Part shown: positions 11,068 to 22,259 of the stretch, piece after piece
How the letters are laid out: each line of letters starts with the position of its first letter
How positions within the stretch are numbered: the first letter of the stretch is position 1
From: Nannobrachium achirus
Taxonomy: Eukaryota; Chordata; Actinopteri; Myctophiformes; Myctophidae
Length of the DNA: 64,000 nt
Reading direction: 5' to 3'
NCBI GenBank assembly: GCA_963921795.1
Contig: OY997644.1
Span: forward strand, 1,359,334 to 1,423,333
Notes under the pieces: generated by a model
What the model was told of the DNA's origin: nothing
Seen by the model: only the letters and a program-made list of their open reading frames with translations
Databases searched by the model: none
Program-made: the position numbers and the translations under genes

Positions 11068-11502
11068 ATTGCTTCCTGTGACAGAGGGCTGTTCTGTTGA
11101 GTCAGGGTGATGGGCCTCAGGGTCGGAGGGCTGTTCTGTTGGGTCAGGGTGATGGGCCTCAGGGTCGGAGGGCTGTTCTGTTGGGTCAGGGTGTTGGGCT
11201 TCAGGGTCGGAGGGCTGTTCTGTTGGGTTAGGGTGGTGGGCCTCAGCGGACTGTTCTGTTGGGTCAGGGTGGTGGGCCTCAGGGTCGGAGGACTGTTCTG
11301 TTGGGTCAGGGCGGTGGGCCTCAGGGTCGGAGGACTGTTCTGTTGGGTCAGGGTGGTGGGCCTCAGGGGGCTGTTCTGTGGTGTCAGGGGGGTGGGCCAT
11401 TGGGTCGGAGGACCCCCCGGTCCCGTCTGTTTCTCCCTGGATCGTCTCCTCTGCTCCTTGGCCAGCTCCTCGGCGTCCTCCAGACTGCGCTGGACGGTCA
11501 TC
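11068..11502 (-). CDS. lsp1: LSP1-like, coding exon 2 with 42-bp coding minisatellite
   Basis: The acceptor CACACAG is followed by G-ATG-ACC, completing the Arg codon from exon 1. The first 25 residues, MTVQRSLEDAEELAKEQRRR and on, match the charged SVEDEEEAVHEQ-type segment of mammalian LSP1. The rest is a run of 12-14-residue units of type LTQQNSPPTLRPTT, encoded by 42-bp units with 36-bp variants. The exon closes at CAAT/GTAAGT, leaving phase 2, which joins exon 3 to form ATG. The repeat is also open in a second, acidic frame (DPTEQSSDPEAHHP units). The splice phase supports the P/T/Q frame. Low-complexity inserts of varying length are plausible in this disordered region. Confidence 0.65.
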
Positions 11503-11516
11503 CTGTGTGAGGTGAA

Positions 11517-11812
11517 GGGCATTCACGAATAGTGATTTTTAGTATTAGAATTATTCGACCTCAAAGTATTCAAATAGTTGAATATTCAACAGGACTGGCC
11601 GAAAAAATATTAAGTAAGCAAGAAAAAAAAAATAGCAGATCTACAAGCTCACAGCGTGCGCTGTGAGCTGGTAGATCTGCTATTCTTCAATAGCTAAAGT
11701 AGAAAATAATTCCAGGTCGTAAGAGACGCCAATGACTAATTGAGGCTTATGCCTGATTTAATGGGCACCGCTGTCGCAATGCGTTGTGAGCTTGTAGATC
11801 TGCTTTTTTCGG
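11517..11812. mobile_element. truncated GGGCATTC element abutting lsp1 exon 2 acceptor
   Basis: It starts GGGCATTCACGAATAGTG only 12 bp from the acceptor AG at 11503-11504, runs into a hairpin module (11627-11686) and a half module (11769-11812), and lacks its other end. On the gene strand it reads TACTAAA at 11544-11538. Confidence 0.75.
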
Positions 11813-12239
11813 TAGGTGATAATCGTGTGCAGCCATGTATAAATCATGCTTTTTAAGTACCATAGCGGTGGTCTGGCTTGTTTAGCCCATCCAAAACGAC
11901 TGCTTACATTACTGCTGACCGTTTTCCAAAGCCTGCCGTGGTTTGTTTAACTTTCGATGAAGTAACTGGATTCTATTAATTTCTATGTGGTTTGGAAATA
12001 AATTGGTCTAACTGTGTAATGAGGTTTGACTTCATTTGGTTACGTTTGCTCAAGTGAAATGACTATAGAGAAAATGTCAACAAGGCGAAGGAAAGGGGGA
12101 TTCTGGAGAGAGGGGTGCGGTCAGGGCCAGGGGAGGAATGGGGAGCGTCCTGCTATGGCCTCTGGAATCTTACTCACAATTCAATTCAGATCTTCATTTT
12201 TTCAAAAATGTCATTCGAATGCCTCATTTGCAATAGAAA

Positions 12240-12829
12240 TGAAACAATTTCCTGCAACAATTTTATACTTTAGCTATTGAAAAATAGGAGATATAAAAGC
12301 TCACAGCGCGGCACAGAGTGCCGCACTGCAAGCTTGTAGATCTGCTATTTTTTTAATCTTTGAATATTATGTATTTTTTAAGCGAACATTTGTAAGTAAA
12401 AGTTTGCTTCTGGGCGGTCCCTGGAACGAAATATCTTGAGATAGGGCTCCGTGGCCAAATGCATATATTTTTTCATGTGAAGGATTTTGGGGGTCCTTCA
12501 CATGAAAAGGTTTGAGCACCACTGACATAGAAATAGGTTTTTCAAAGAAGGATTTGAAATATTCAATATTTAAGATTTTTCAAAAATAGCAGATCTACAA
12601 GCTCGCTGTGCGGCACTCGTGCTGCGCTGTGAGCTTGTATATCTGCTATTTTTCAATACAAGCTTGCAGTGCGGCACTCGGTGCCGCGCTGTGAGCTTGC
12701 ATATCTGCTATTTTTCAATAGTTAAAGCACAAAATAATGCGTAATAATGCGTTCCCAGTCTAAATGGGCCCACAGTGAATTTGTACCCAGGGCCCAGAAT
12801 TTGGTACGACACCCATGCCCATCCCGTTA
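12240..12829. mobile_element. degenerate copy of the two-hairpin core with hAT-like right end
   Basis: It has hairpin modules at 12279-12352 and 12582-12653 and a third partial one directly after (12659-12716). The CTTCTGGG.GGTCCCTGGAAC block lies between. The right end, CCCAGAATTTGGTACGACACCC, matches the family at 18965-19439. No left terminus or target duplication is visible. Confidence 0.65.
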
Positions 12830-13301
12830 TGTATGCAGACATAATAAAAGATGGAAAAGCATGAGAAAATTCTGGTCCAAGAGACGAGGTTCATGCAAGG
12901 TTAATTTTTGAGGTGACATATCCCTACCCCAAGTGATTAATTTGAGCTATTAGAAAAGACTTCACTTAAACAAAACAGCACACTATAAAGTTAGGCAACA
13001 GGAGGCCAGAAGGCTGAACAAGATCCCATGTTGAGGACTCCAATCCCCTTGAAAACACTTTGTGCGTTGTTTTATTTGTTTATCACTGGTGTCTTTTTGG
13101 CAGTAATAATTTTTTATGCTTGTGTTTGCCAGGCTTGCAAACAGCTAGACCGATCTGCGCCAAACTTCTTGTGTAATTCACTCACTCTCTAATGGAAATC
13201 AAAGGGGCTCTGGCTGAAAATTGTCCCAAATGGATATATCATAGACAGAGTCTTGAGATGATTGACGTCACACAGGCTGGCCACCTGAAGTCCTGGCCAT
13301 C

Positions 13302-13875
13302 CAGGGACGTGCTGGCCATTGGGAAAAGCGGGACAACTCCCGAACGGCCAGTTCATTCCCGGCCGGTCCAAATGTAAATGTAAATACAATGTCGGCCTTC
13401 GTTCCATTTTGGGGGCTGGGCAGCAAACAAAGTAAATCGTCACTGTCGGGCAGAAACTCGTATCTCCAAGTTTCAAATTTGTACATTTCTTTTGCAAAGC
13501 AAAGCCCTGCTTCATCATACAAGGCCGTCGCACAAAAGTAGTGAAAACAGCAGATCTACAAGCACACAACGCCTCACGCCCCGACGCCCGCGAGGCGTTG
13601 TGTGCTTGTAGATCGGCTGTTTTCACTAGTTTTAAATCATTTTTTAAATGATAAATACAAAACAAACGGTTTTGGACATACAAGGTTTCCACCCGACAAC
13701 GACAAAATATAACTCATGTACAGTAATTGGCCCACTGGCTTGTCACTTGTCATGATCTGAAATGGCAAATCTTTGAGTAGCAGCAGCGCTATAGAGAGAG
13801 ATCTCTCTATAGCGCGCAATGAGGGCCTCTCCAACTCTTTTTCCCGGGCTGAATCAGTGGCCCAGCACGTCCCTG
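13302..13875. mobile_element. hAT-like CAGGGACGTGCTGGCC element with nested layers
   Basis: It runs from CAGGGACGTGCTGGCC to GGCCCAGCACGTCCCTG, flanked by TGGCCATC and TCGACATC (6 of 8). It contains the nested TATCGTC-type block and a hairpin module at 13541-13627. A perfect palindrome TATAGAGAGAGATCTCTC lies near its right end. Confidence 0.8.
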
Positions 13876-14096
13876 TCGACATCCACATTCGAGCCATGTG
13901 GCTCCAGAGAAGCAAGTTAGATGTCTTTGTCTCACATCTGCACAAATGTGCATTTTCTTCCTTTTTCCCCTTTCTTTTGGCATGTTCACTTTTGAACTAA
14001 ACTCTACAGCTGTCCTAATGATGTCATACTGCCTGCATGCTTGACCAAATTCAGAATTTATTATATACAGTATACATACTGTAGAGTGGTATAAAG

Positions 14097-14262
14097 CAGG
14101 GGTTCTCCACCTTTTCAGGCCACGACCCCCAAAATAATCATATTCTAACTGGGGACCCCCCACCCTGACGAGCACTAAGAGTTGAGGGATTACATTTTAT
14201 GTAACACGGTTCTATTGTGAAAATAGCCGATCACAACGCCTCGCGTTGCGAGGCGTGAGCAG
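14097..14262. mobile_element. CAGGGGTTCTC hAT-like fragment
   Basis: The left end CAGGGGTTCTCCACC is followed by the CGACCCCCAAAATAATCAT block and a damaged hairpin. The right end is absent. The intact family copy is at 21083-21522. Confidence 0.6.
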
Positions 14263-14622
14263 GTTTCATTATTTCTCCTCATAATGAAAGCAATCCCTGG
14301 ACCACATGCATAGGTCTTGTGACATCAATATATTATCAATAATGCTGTTCAGTGCAATGTAACACCCAGAGAAAAACAAAAACAATAATTCTGAATCTGA
14401 CACTCCATATGCAAGTATCACATTTCCTTGTACGAGATGAGATCAGATGGGATGAGATATTGTGTGTTCTGTGCCCGTGTGTGCGAGGCCCTGAAATGTG
14501 AGCTTGCCGATCCCAAGGGCTGGCCAGGTCAGGGCCCCAACGTTAAGGAGGGGATCTGTGTGCCGTTTCATCACACTTTCCACTGTTTCAACACACATTT
14601 ACACGTGGGAAGTCTGGGAGAC

Positions 14623-14755
<133 letters not shown>

Positions 14756-14887
14756 AGCAGCAGGGGTATAGGAGATGATGTCATTACCATTAGGGAAGTT
14801 TCAGCAATAAAAAATGCCATTGAAGCCAGACCTCAATGTCATGCTCAGTGATGTCATACAGAAACGCAGCACTAAAGAATCTCCCGA

Positions 14888-15050
14888 CACACCATATGAC
14901 ACTGAAAACACAACATATGACACTGAAAACACACCATGACACTAAAAACACACCATATGAGACTAAAAACACACCATATGACACTGAAAACACACCATAT
15001 GAGACTAAAAATACACCATATGACACTAAAACACACCAAATGACACTAAA
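14888..15050. repeat. tandem repeat of about 20 bp (ACACCATATGACACTGAAA)
   Basis: About eight degenerate units of ACACCATATGA.ACT.AAA. It is a minisatellite in lsp1 intron 1. Confidence 0.85.
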
Positions 15051-15059
15051 GTGCACAGA

Positions 15060-15800
15060 GGACTTGACCTCACAACAAATACAAATTTGCTCACTTCCAA
15101 AGAAACAGTCACATATTTCTTTGTTGCTACGTTTTGATTTACCTGCATCTTATTGCAGAATGTTCAAATTGGTGTCTTTATGAATCAATACCTTTGTTAA
15201 TAAAATGCTAAAACTTTTAGAAGCCAAGACAAAATATATAGGCCTATAAAATATTGTAAGGAATATTTTTTTATACACAATCCAATAGACTATATCATCC
15301 GGTATGATTTGCTATAAGAAACTGCTAAAGAAAACACCTTGCATGAATCCTGAGTTTCTGATATCTGGGCTTCGGTGTCAGTCTCGGATGTTAGAAATGT
15401 CACAACGTTTTCAGCATTTTTAATACAGATTCAACAAGTAAGTCTAATTAAGAACAAATATGAAACACATGAGGTGCCCATTTCCCCCACAATGCCACTT
15501 CCAACTCTCACCAACCACTAAAGATGCCCCCACACAGCTGATCCTAATGATGTAGCTGGCTTTTTACCTTTGGCATCAACTGAAGTTTTGTTTATTTGCA
15601 TCAACTGCATTCGTATTTACATAGTTTCTCATGACAAACATTGCTCTCGATATTTGTTTTCCCACAATTGCATATGTCCTGGTGATGAGCTGATCGTGAG
15701 ACACTTTTGTTAACGAAAAGTGCATACAAATCAAATATGTTCTTATAGTATACGGTGGCTGGCTGGCTGCAGTTCAGAGCATGATGAAGCAGTTCATTGT
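15060..15800. other. intronic stretch, no feature recognised
   Basis: It is AT-rich unique-looking sequence 3' of the first lsp1 coding exon (gene sense). I see no exon, hairpin module or terminal repeat. Confidence 0.4.
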
Positions 15801-15809
15801 GCTACTCAC

Positions 15810-15868
15810 CTGATGATGTCCTCCCAGCCCTGCTTGGAGGAACTTCTCCTGGTGATAGAGTTGGCCAT
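15810..15868 (-). CDS. lsp1: LSP1-like, first coding exon
   Basis: The exon begins with an ATG at 15868-15866, reads MANSITRRSSSKQGWEDII plus two bases of an Arg codon, and ends at a strong GTGAGT donor. The basic, Ser-rich SSKQG segment followed in the next exon by QRSLEDAEE is the pattern I associate with the N terminus of fish LSP1 proteins (from memory, not searched). LSP1 is an F-actin-binding cytoskeletal phosphoprotein of leukocytes. I chose this ATG because it opens the frame that splices in phase (2/1) to exon 2 at 11502. Sequence upstream, to about 16040, is probably 5'UTR, but I see no certain cap site. A TATAAATA on the minus strand near 16490 may be coincidental. Confidence 0.7.
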
Positions 15869-16490
15869 GTCTTTGCTCAGTAGGCCGACAGGGGGTCAGA
15901 TTCTGTGGCTGGATTTGCTCCACTGACCTCCACACGCCTTGTCCTTCTATCAAAGGGGAAAGGACTCCTTGTTGAGGGAGAGCCTCTTTGTTTGCCGTCA
16001 CTCTTGGTTGTATATTCTTCTCCACTCTTTCTCTCTGTCTACAAACACAGGATGTCCTGAAGTAAAAGCTTCCTTTCTACTGACAGTGAAAACATAAAAG
16101 TCTCACTTTTTCCTCCTCCTTCTTTGTCTCTATCTCTGTTTCTGTCTCTCACTGCACCATGTAGTCTCTCTACCCCTCTCCTACTGCACCATGTAGTCCT
16201 ACAGCACTGCCTTCTGCCCCACTCCCCTCCCTCTCTTGGCCTCTCTCTCTCTCTCGCATGTGTTTTTCATTGAGGAAATGATTGGGAACCTGCCTGCCTA
16301 TCAGGCCCTCCTCCTCCCTGTGTTGTGTGATCAGCAGGAGAGGAGACCTCAGGGATCCCATGTCTTTCCCAGGGGGGTTGACAGAAGATGCATCTCGGAT
16401 TACAAAAGGGGAAAGAAATGCCCTCTCACTACGTACACGCATGTTAGGAGAGACAGAGAGCGGTGGGACAGATTATGTTCAATGTATATT
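15869..16490 (-). other. probable lsp1 5' UTR and upstream region
   Basis: The first 150-200 bp upstream of the lsp1 ATG are probably transcribed. Beyond that the region is C/T-rich on the plus strand (CTCTCTCTCTCTCTC near 16241) with a TATAAATA on the minus strand near 16490. I see no decisive promoter element. Confidence 0.3.
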
Positions 16491-16493
16491 TAT

Positions 16494-17175
16494 AGATGGG
16501 ACCGTACCTATGTTCCCCAGGTTCTATGTTCCCCACTTACCCCCCCCCCCCCAAATGGATCTATGTTCCCCACTCAACTTAAAAAAGGTTCTGTTCCCCA
16601 CTCATCCAAAAATGCAGTAAACATTCATGTCTAATTATTAATTCTCAAAACACAATAACTCTCAACTCAAAACACAATAATGGGGGAAAAATATGAATAC
16701 TAGTGGGACAGGGGGCACTAGGGACATCTGGGCACCATACTTTTGTTATGACTGGGCATCTGGACGAGAGGGCACCTGTACGAGTGGGCATTTGGAAGAG
16801 TGGGCACCAAGACGAGTGGGCACTTAGGGGTGGAGACATCTGGGCACCTGGGCAACCGAGCACCTAAATTAGGATTGCCCACATGTTCTTAGTGCCCAGA
16901 TGTCCCACCATTTCCTGAGTTTGAGTTGGGAACATGTACTTTTTTTGGTTGAGCGGGGAACATAGAACCTTTTTGTGGGAGGGTGGGTGGGTAACATAGA
17001 ACCTGGAGAACAGAGAACCTTTTTGGGGGGAAGTGTGGAACATAGAACCTGGGGAACATAGGTACGGTCCCGTGGGGAACATAGAACCTGGAGAACATAG
17101 AACCTTTTTTGGGGGGAAGTGTGGAACATACTGTAGAACCTGGGGAACATAGAACCTGGGGAACATAGGGAGGAC
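16494..17175. repeat. inverted arrays of GGAACATAGAACC units
   Basis: The left end has two or three units in one orientation (ATGTTCCCCAGGTTCTATG). The right half (about 16925-17170) has about ten units in the other (GGGGAACATAGAACCT). GGGACCGTACCTATGTTCC at 16499 and its reverse complement near 17050-17072 make a long hairpin. The middle holds GGGCAC..GACGAGTGGGCA repeats. Open frames here are repeat artefacts. Confidence 0.8.
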
Positions 17176-17230
17176 CCCATGGAGGGTCATGGTGTGGGGA
17201 GGGAGTTGGCTGAGAGAACATGACAGGTGC

Positions 17231-17460
17231 TGCTGGCAGGCCTCAGTTTTAGTTTAGTTTATTTCATCGACACAATTGTATAAAACATTGGGTCCAAACA
17301 TCGAAAACCCATTAATAAAAACTTACGTAAGTACAAATTACGATACATTGAAATAAACAACCACAACACAAACATCCCATGAGTCATACACCCGGGGCTT
17401 TCTGCTGCTTCAGAAGGGACAGGCTGGCATGCAGCAAACGCTAGGTTTCTCTGTTAGTGT
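17231..17460. other. possible LINE 3' fragment
   Basis: It begins TTTAGTTTAGTTTATTTCATC and continues with an AT-rich, reverse-oriented tail-like sequence that resembles fish non-LTR retrotransposon 3' ends. I could not define either end. Confidence 0.25.
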
Positions 17461-17518
17461 CCACAAAGAGTGAGCTCAGATCATCAAACTCAAGCCCATA
17501 CGTCCCTCTGATGTCCTG

Positions 17519-18092
17519 CGTGAGGGAGGGACACACCAGTATGTGTTCCTTATATTAATATGTTGTGTGAGGGAGGGACACACCAGTATGTGTTCCTTAT
17601 GTGAGGGAGGGACAAACCAGTATGTGTTCCTTATATTAATATGTTGTGTGAGGGAGGGACACACCAGTATGTGTTCCTTATATTAATAGGTTGTGTGAGG
17701 GAGGGACACACCAGTATGTGTTCCTTATATTAATATGTTGTGTGAGGGAGGGACACACCAGTATGTGTTCCTTATGTGACGGAGGGACACACCAGTATGT
17801 GTTCCTTAGATTAATATGTTGTGTGAGGGAGGGACACACCAGTATGTGTTCCTTATGTGAGGGAGGGACACACCAGTATGTGTTCCTTATATTAATATGT
17901 TGTGTGAGGGAGGGACACACCAGTATGTGTTTCTTATATTAATATGTTGTGTGAGGGAGGGACACACCAGTATGTGTTCCTTATATTAATATGTTGTGTG
18001 AGGGAGGGACACACCAGTATGTGTTCCTTATATATGTTGTGTGAGGGAGGGACACACCAGTATGTGTTCCTTATATTAATATGTTGTGTGAG
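17519..18092. repeat. minisatellite with 47-bp and 34-bp units, about 13 copies
   Basis: Units of GTGAGGGAGGGACACACCAG followed by TATGTGTTCCTTAT are nearly identical. Most carry a further 13 bp (ATTAATATGTTGT); at least three lack it. The low divergence indicates recent expansion. It is not CRISPR: there are no unique spacers. Confidence 0.95.
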
Positions 18093-18099
18093 AACCTTG

Positions 18100-18270
18100 G
18101 TTTGTTCTTGAGAACCGGCCGCGAACCAACTTTTACGGTTCGGAACCAACTCGGTTCTCGTGGAAAAGCTGACTTCTGGTTCATCCCATAGGCAGGAGAA
18201 AGAACCCGAACCGGTTCTTTATTGACGGTGGAAAAGGCCCCTTATTGGTACAAACAGCCATTCTCTGAAC
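18100..18270. repeat. fragment of GAACCGG-rich dispersed repeat
   Basis: GAGAACCGG, CGGAACCAACTCGG and GAACCCGAACCGG recur as in the fish repeat at 29630-29722. A C-only run at 18463-18484 follows further on. No ends are defined. Confidence 0.35.
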
Positions 18271-18964
18271 CGTCAATGCGGTCATCATTTCCCACAATGT
18301 GTTTTGGTTCCTTTTACATAGCTGTGAATTTTACAGAGCCATCCACAGCCACCTGTATGTGATCGGTGGCCAACTTTCATCCATGTCTTGTCTCCCAGTG
18401 ATCATCAGTCTCATCTGCCGTTTCAGACTCAGCTTATCACACTTCTTGGTCCATAGTCCATACCCCCCCCCCCCCCCCCCCCCCACCCCCCACCCACCAA
18501 TCCAACTACTCGTTCAGATGTGAAATTTCTATTCAATTCACGTTGGTTTTTCCACTATACAGGTACTGCCGTCTGTTACAACTATGACCAATTTAAACCA
18601 AAACCACATGGCTATAAATTCACTTTATTTCCATTCAACATTTTTAACAGCTTAGACAATAAAAAACAATGCTGGCTTTAGCAGTGGCTGGGTGATTTAG
18701 GAGGTACGATATCCTCGTTCTACCCACAGATGATAAAAGCATTTGGCCTTTATCAGAAGTCCCTCACTGCTCAGTAAGTGCAAACATTACTGCTCAACCC
18801 ATTGAGATACACTGGAAAATGGAGGTCCCGACCTTGGAAGTATTACTGCTTTGGTGGACAGAAACTCTTATCTCAGGATGTGCAAGTTATGGTCTCTATA
18901 AAATCCTAACCCTCACTCAACAACAGCAGTGTTTGTGGAGGCCAGCCCATCCTTCTGTTCTTGG

Positions 18965-19439
18965 CAGGGGCGTCACAAGCGGGGGGTAAGTGGGACTGAG
19001 TTACTAGGGCCCAAGGTGGCTCCTTAATTATTTTATACTTTAGATATTGAAAAATAGCAGATCTACAAGTTTGTAGATCTGCTATTTTTGAAAAGTCGAA
19101 CATTTGTAACTCCGATTTTAATTCTGGGGGTCTCTGGAACTAAATATTTTGAGATGGGGGTCCGTGGGCAAATTCATTTTGGGGGTCCTTCACGTGAAAA
19201 AGTTTGAGCACCACTCACATAGAAACATTTGTTTTTCATAAACCCTTTCACAAAAAGGATTTGAAAAAGACTATTGCACAAATGTTCACGATTTTTCAAA
19301 AATAGCACATCTACAAGCTCGCAGCGCGGCACTCGGTGCCGCGCTGTGAGCTTGTAGATCTGCTATTTTTCAATAGTTAAAGCACAAAATGTGAGTGAAT
19401 CCTTGTACCCAGGGCCCAGAATTTGGTGCGACGCCCCTG
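18965..19439. mobile_element. hAT-like element CAGGGGCGTC with two-hairpin core
   Basis: The ends CAGGGGCGTC and GACGCCCCTG (19430-19439, allowing one mismatch) are flanked by a perfect 8-bp duplication GTTCTTGG (18957-18964, 19440-19447). Two hairpin modules, a shortened one (19050-19090) and a full one (19299-19370), bracket the TCTGGGGGTC.CTGGAAC core also found in the TTAA family. Confidence 0.88.
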
Positions 19440-19502
19440 GTTCTTGGCATCCTCACTGCACAACTGTTGGGGAACAGGAAAACAGTCACACCCCACTGTG
19501 GA

Positions 19503-19513
19503 AATATGTGTGC

Positions 19514-19554
<41 letters not shown>
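19503..19554. repeat. (GT)n microsatellite
   Basis: About 24 GT units with two interruptions. Confidence 0.95.
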
Positions 19555-19556
<2 letters not shown>

Positions 19557-19611
19557 TGCTTAGCTTACTATCTTACAATCTTTCTACGGAGTTTGGATCA
19601 AAACTGTAGAG

Positions 19612-20042
19612 CAGTGGTTCCCAAACCTTTTAGCTCAAGACCCAAAAGAGAAATGAGACCTTTGCCTGGGAACCCAAATTAGTGAAAATAGCAGATCTAC
19701 AAGCGAACGTATTAAAGTAGTTCAGAGTAGATCACCCCCAAAATGACTTTTTTTCTGTTGATTACTCACACCATGGAGACTTCAGAGTTCAATAATATAT
19801 ATTTTTTTGTCACATTCCTAAGACAACATTTAGATTTTAGTAAATTTACCTATATTGATTCTGGATGGAGACCCAAATGCATTTGGGCCCCCATCCAGAA
19901 CCAGTGGGAGTACATTTATTGTAATCAAAAACCAAACAATATTATTGAACTCAAATCTCCATGGTGTGAGTAATCAATAGGAAAAAAAAAAGTCATTTTG
20001 GGGGTGAACTACTCCTTTAAGTACTGTATTTTCACTACTACG

Positions 20043-20082
<40 letters not shown>

Positions 20083-20265
20083 TAAACGTTGTTTTCTAAT
20101 TTATGGAATTTCTATGATTTAGATTTATTTTCTTCATGAAATTACTGAAAACAATCGTTGATTTTTTATTTTATTTTATTCATGACATTAAATTCTTTGC
20201 TTTCTTGAGAATGTTTTTTTTACGACCCACAAATGGGTCCCTGACCCAGTGTTTGGGAAACAATG
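19612..20265. mobile_element. hAT-like CAGTGGTTCCCAAACC element split by a TTAA element
   Basis: The left end CAGTGGTTCCCAAACC and right end CAGTGTTTGGGAAAC face each other. A half hairpin (19690-19705) is followed directly by the inserted element at 19712-20020, then a (TAC)n run (20037-20081) and the rest. Confidence 0.65.
19712..20020. mobile_element. foldback MITE, TTAA-flanked, TAGTTCA..CCCCCAAAATGAC arms
   Basis: The left TTAAAGTAGTTCAGAG and right TGAACTACTCCTTTAA ends are inverted, with the arms continuing through CACCCCCAAAATGACTTTT and CTCACACCATGGAGA. TTAA lies at 19712-19715 and 20017-20020. Relatives are at 27939 (left end only) and 31597-31703. Confidence 0.8.
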
Positions 20266-20306
20266 TATATACCAACAGTATCACAGCAGTGTATGTTGTG
20301 TTAAAG

Positions 20307-20754
20307 CAGGGGTCTTCAACAGGGGGTCCGGGACCCCTAGGGGGTCCTCAGCGTTACCACAGGGGGGGCCGCCAAATCCTTGTGTGATAGGATCATTCTT
20401 TTAAATTAACAACTTGAACCCTCGCATCCCTATTCTGAGGAGAACTTTAAGCCAAAAATAGCAGATCTACAAGCTCTCAACGCCTCGCTTGTAGATCTGC
20501 TATTTTGGGCAAATAGGTTTGGTTTAGAAGTAAAAAAGTAAGTACTAAGTACTGATGATTTAAGTGGTTAAATGTCTGAAAAAAAAACATCAACATGAAT
20601 CCAACATAGATTGACAACAAGTCTATGATTCTATTACTGAAATCGATGAAAATCTGCAACACAGTTTTATACAACATGTAGTGGGGGGTCCCTGCTTCAT
20701 CTCTCTCTCAGCTAATATAAGGGGTCCTTGGCCTGAAAACGTTGAAGACCCCTG
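20307..20754. mobile_element. hAT-like element CAGGGGTCTTCAAC, intact ends
   Basis: The ends CAGGGGTCTTCAAC and GTTGAAGACCCCTG are perfect inverses. The 8-bp duplication TGTTAAAG (20299-20306, 20755-20762) is perfect. One shortened hairpin lies at 20455-20507. Non-coding. Confidence 0.92.
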
Positions 20755-21082
20755 TGTTAAAGAACAAGAAGCAGTGGTCTCCTCCGGAACAGAGTGCAGG
20801 TGCGATGCTGGTAAGCCTGAGCGGAGCAGAGGGTGAAGGCTGCTAACAAGCAGGGTGTATTGGGTTACTGTGTGAGTGGTTTATGAATAAGGAATGCTGA
20901 CATTACATTACAGTACAATGCAATGCAGGGCAGCTGCTGTGGGAGGAGTTATTAGAGATCATTACCAGCCCTCTCTCTCTCGCCCTCCCCCCATCTCTCT
21001 CTGTGCCTAGATAAAATGTAATGAAAATGAGCTCCAGATGATTAAAAAGTATCACAACTTTATTTTAACATGTCGTCTACGT

Positions 21083-21522
21083 CAGTTGTTCTCAACCTTT
21101 TCAGGCCGGGACCCCCAAAATAATCATATTTTAACTGGGGACCCCCCACCATACGAGTACTAAGAGTTGAGGCATTACATTTTGTATAAAACGGTTCTAT
21201 TGTGAAAATAGCAGATCTACATGCTCACAACGCCTCGCGTTGCGAGGCGTTGTGAGCATGTAGATCGGCTATTTTCACTGTTTCTGCCTCTAATATTTGA
21301 CAATTTGGCCAATGTTTAATTTGTCATTTTAGAGGTATTAAAAAGTCTTTAAATTGTCACTTTAGAAATGTGCAGAAACCCTCTATACACTTAAACTTCA
21401 TGTTGGTTTATTTACTGTTGAGAGAGAAAACAATGTTGCACATTAAGTTAATCATCTGGGGACCCCCCAAAATAATTTGGGGACCCCCCTGGGGGTCCTG
21501 ACCCACAGGTTGAGAACCACTG
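21083..21522. mobile_element. hAT-like element CAGTTGTTCTCAACC, intact ends
   Basis: The ends CAGTTGTTCTCAACC and GGTTGAGAACCACTG are flanked by a perfect duplication GTCTACGT (21075-21082, 21523-21530). A full hairpin module lies at 21203-21279. Relatives are at 14097, 24568 and 40630. Confidence 0.92.
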
Positions 21523-21712
21523 GTCTACGTTGCTTGCACTTTTGGTTGTCATGTGTAAGTCTGTCTTCCGGGCATATTTAGTCAACATGGATCTGTCCTG
21601 TTTCCCATATTTCCTCCTGATTGGCTACCATTGCATTCTAAAACGTTATCAACTTTAAGCTTATCTCCCGATTTAGGGAGTCTTACTGGTATATCTCTGC
21701 TGTCGGGTCAAA

Positions 21713-22045
21713 ACCTCCCAACTCCAAAATGTTCAAGTGGAGTTAGGAGGTTTTGACCGAAGGGCTTTTTACTACTTTTTATTGGTTTGTATTGGTTCAA
21801 TATTATTTTAACCAACACACAAACGTAAAGGGTGTTCAATAGCACATATTTATGAAAAAAAAGAGAGGGCCAATCGGGTGGAGTTAGCTGGTTTGGCAGA
21901 AACTGTGGAGTTAGGAGGTTTTGTCTCAAGCACTTTTTACTACTTTCCACTGGTTCAATATTATTTTAACCAACACTCAGATGTAAAGGGTGTTCAATAG
22001 CCCTGATTTATGCCAAAAAAATCAAAAATGGAGTTAAGAGGTTTT
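21713..22045. repeat. two-unit direct repeat of about 180 bp
   Basis: GTGGAGTTAGGAGGTTTTG, GGTTCAATATTATTTTAACC and AAAGGGTGTTCAATAGC recur in the same order in two degenerate units, with a third partial unit. Confidence 0.7.
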
Positions 22046-22259
22046 GGTCAGACAGTAACGATATGAACTAAAACTTTACTTTCACACATCGTGTGAACAG
22101 AACAAAAAAGGGTTAACAAAAGGTTAAAGGGTTGAATTATTTCACAGTTTGCAACATGTTTCTGTTACTGTGCATATCTGTTGGTTGATGGACATAATTT
22201 GCAGATATACACAAACAGACAGTTTCATTATGGTTAATAGCTTCGCTTCATGGCTCAAA

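Noticed and set aside
16864-17221. Minus-strand frames rich in FYVP/CSPGSMF repeats
   Set aside because: They follow the GGAACATAGAACC minisatellite in all three frames, so the protein repeats reflect DNA repeats.
17519-18092. CRISPR-like regular array
   Set aside because: Units are contiguous tandem repeats without unique spacers, in animal DNA.
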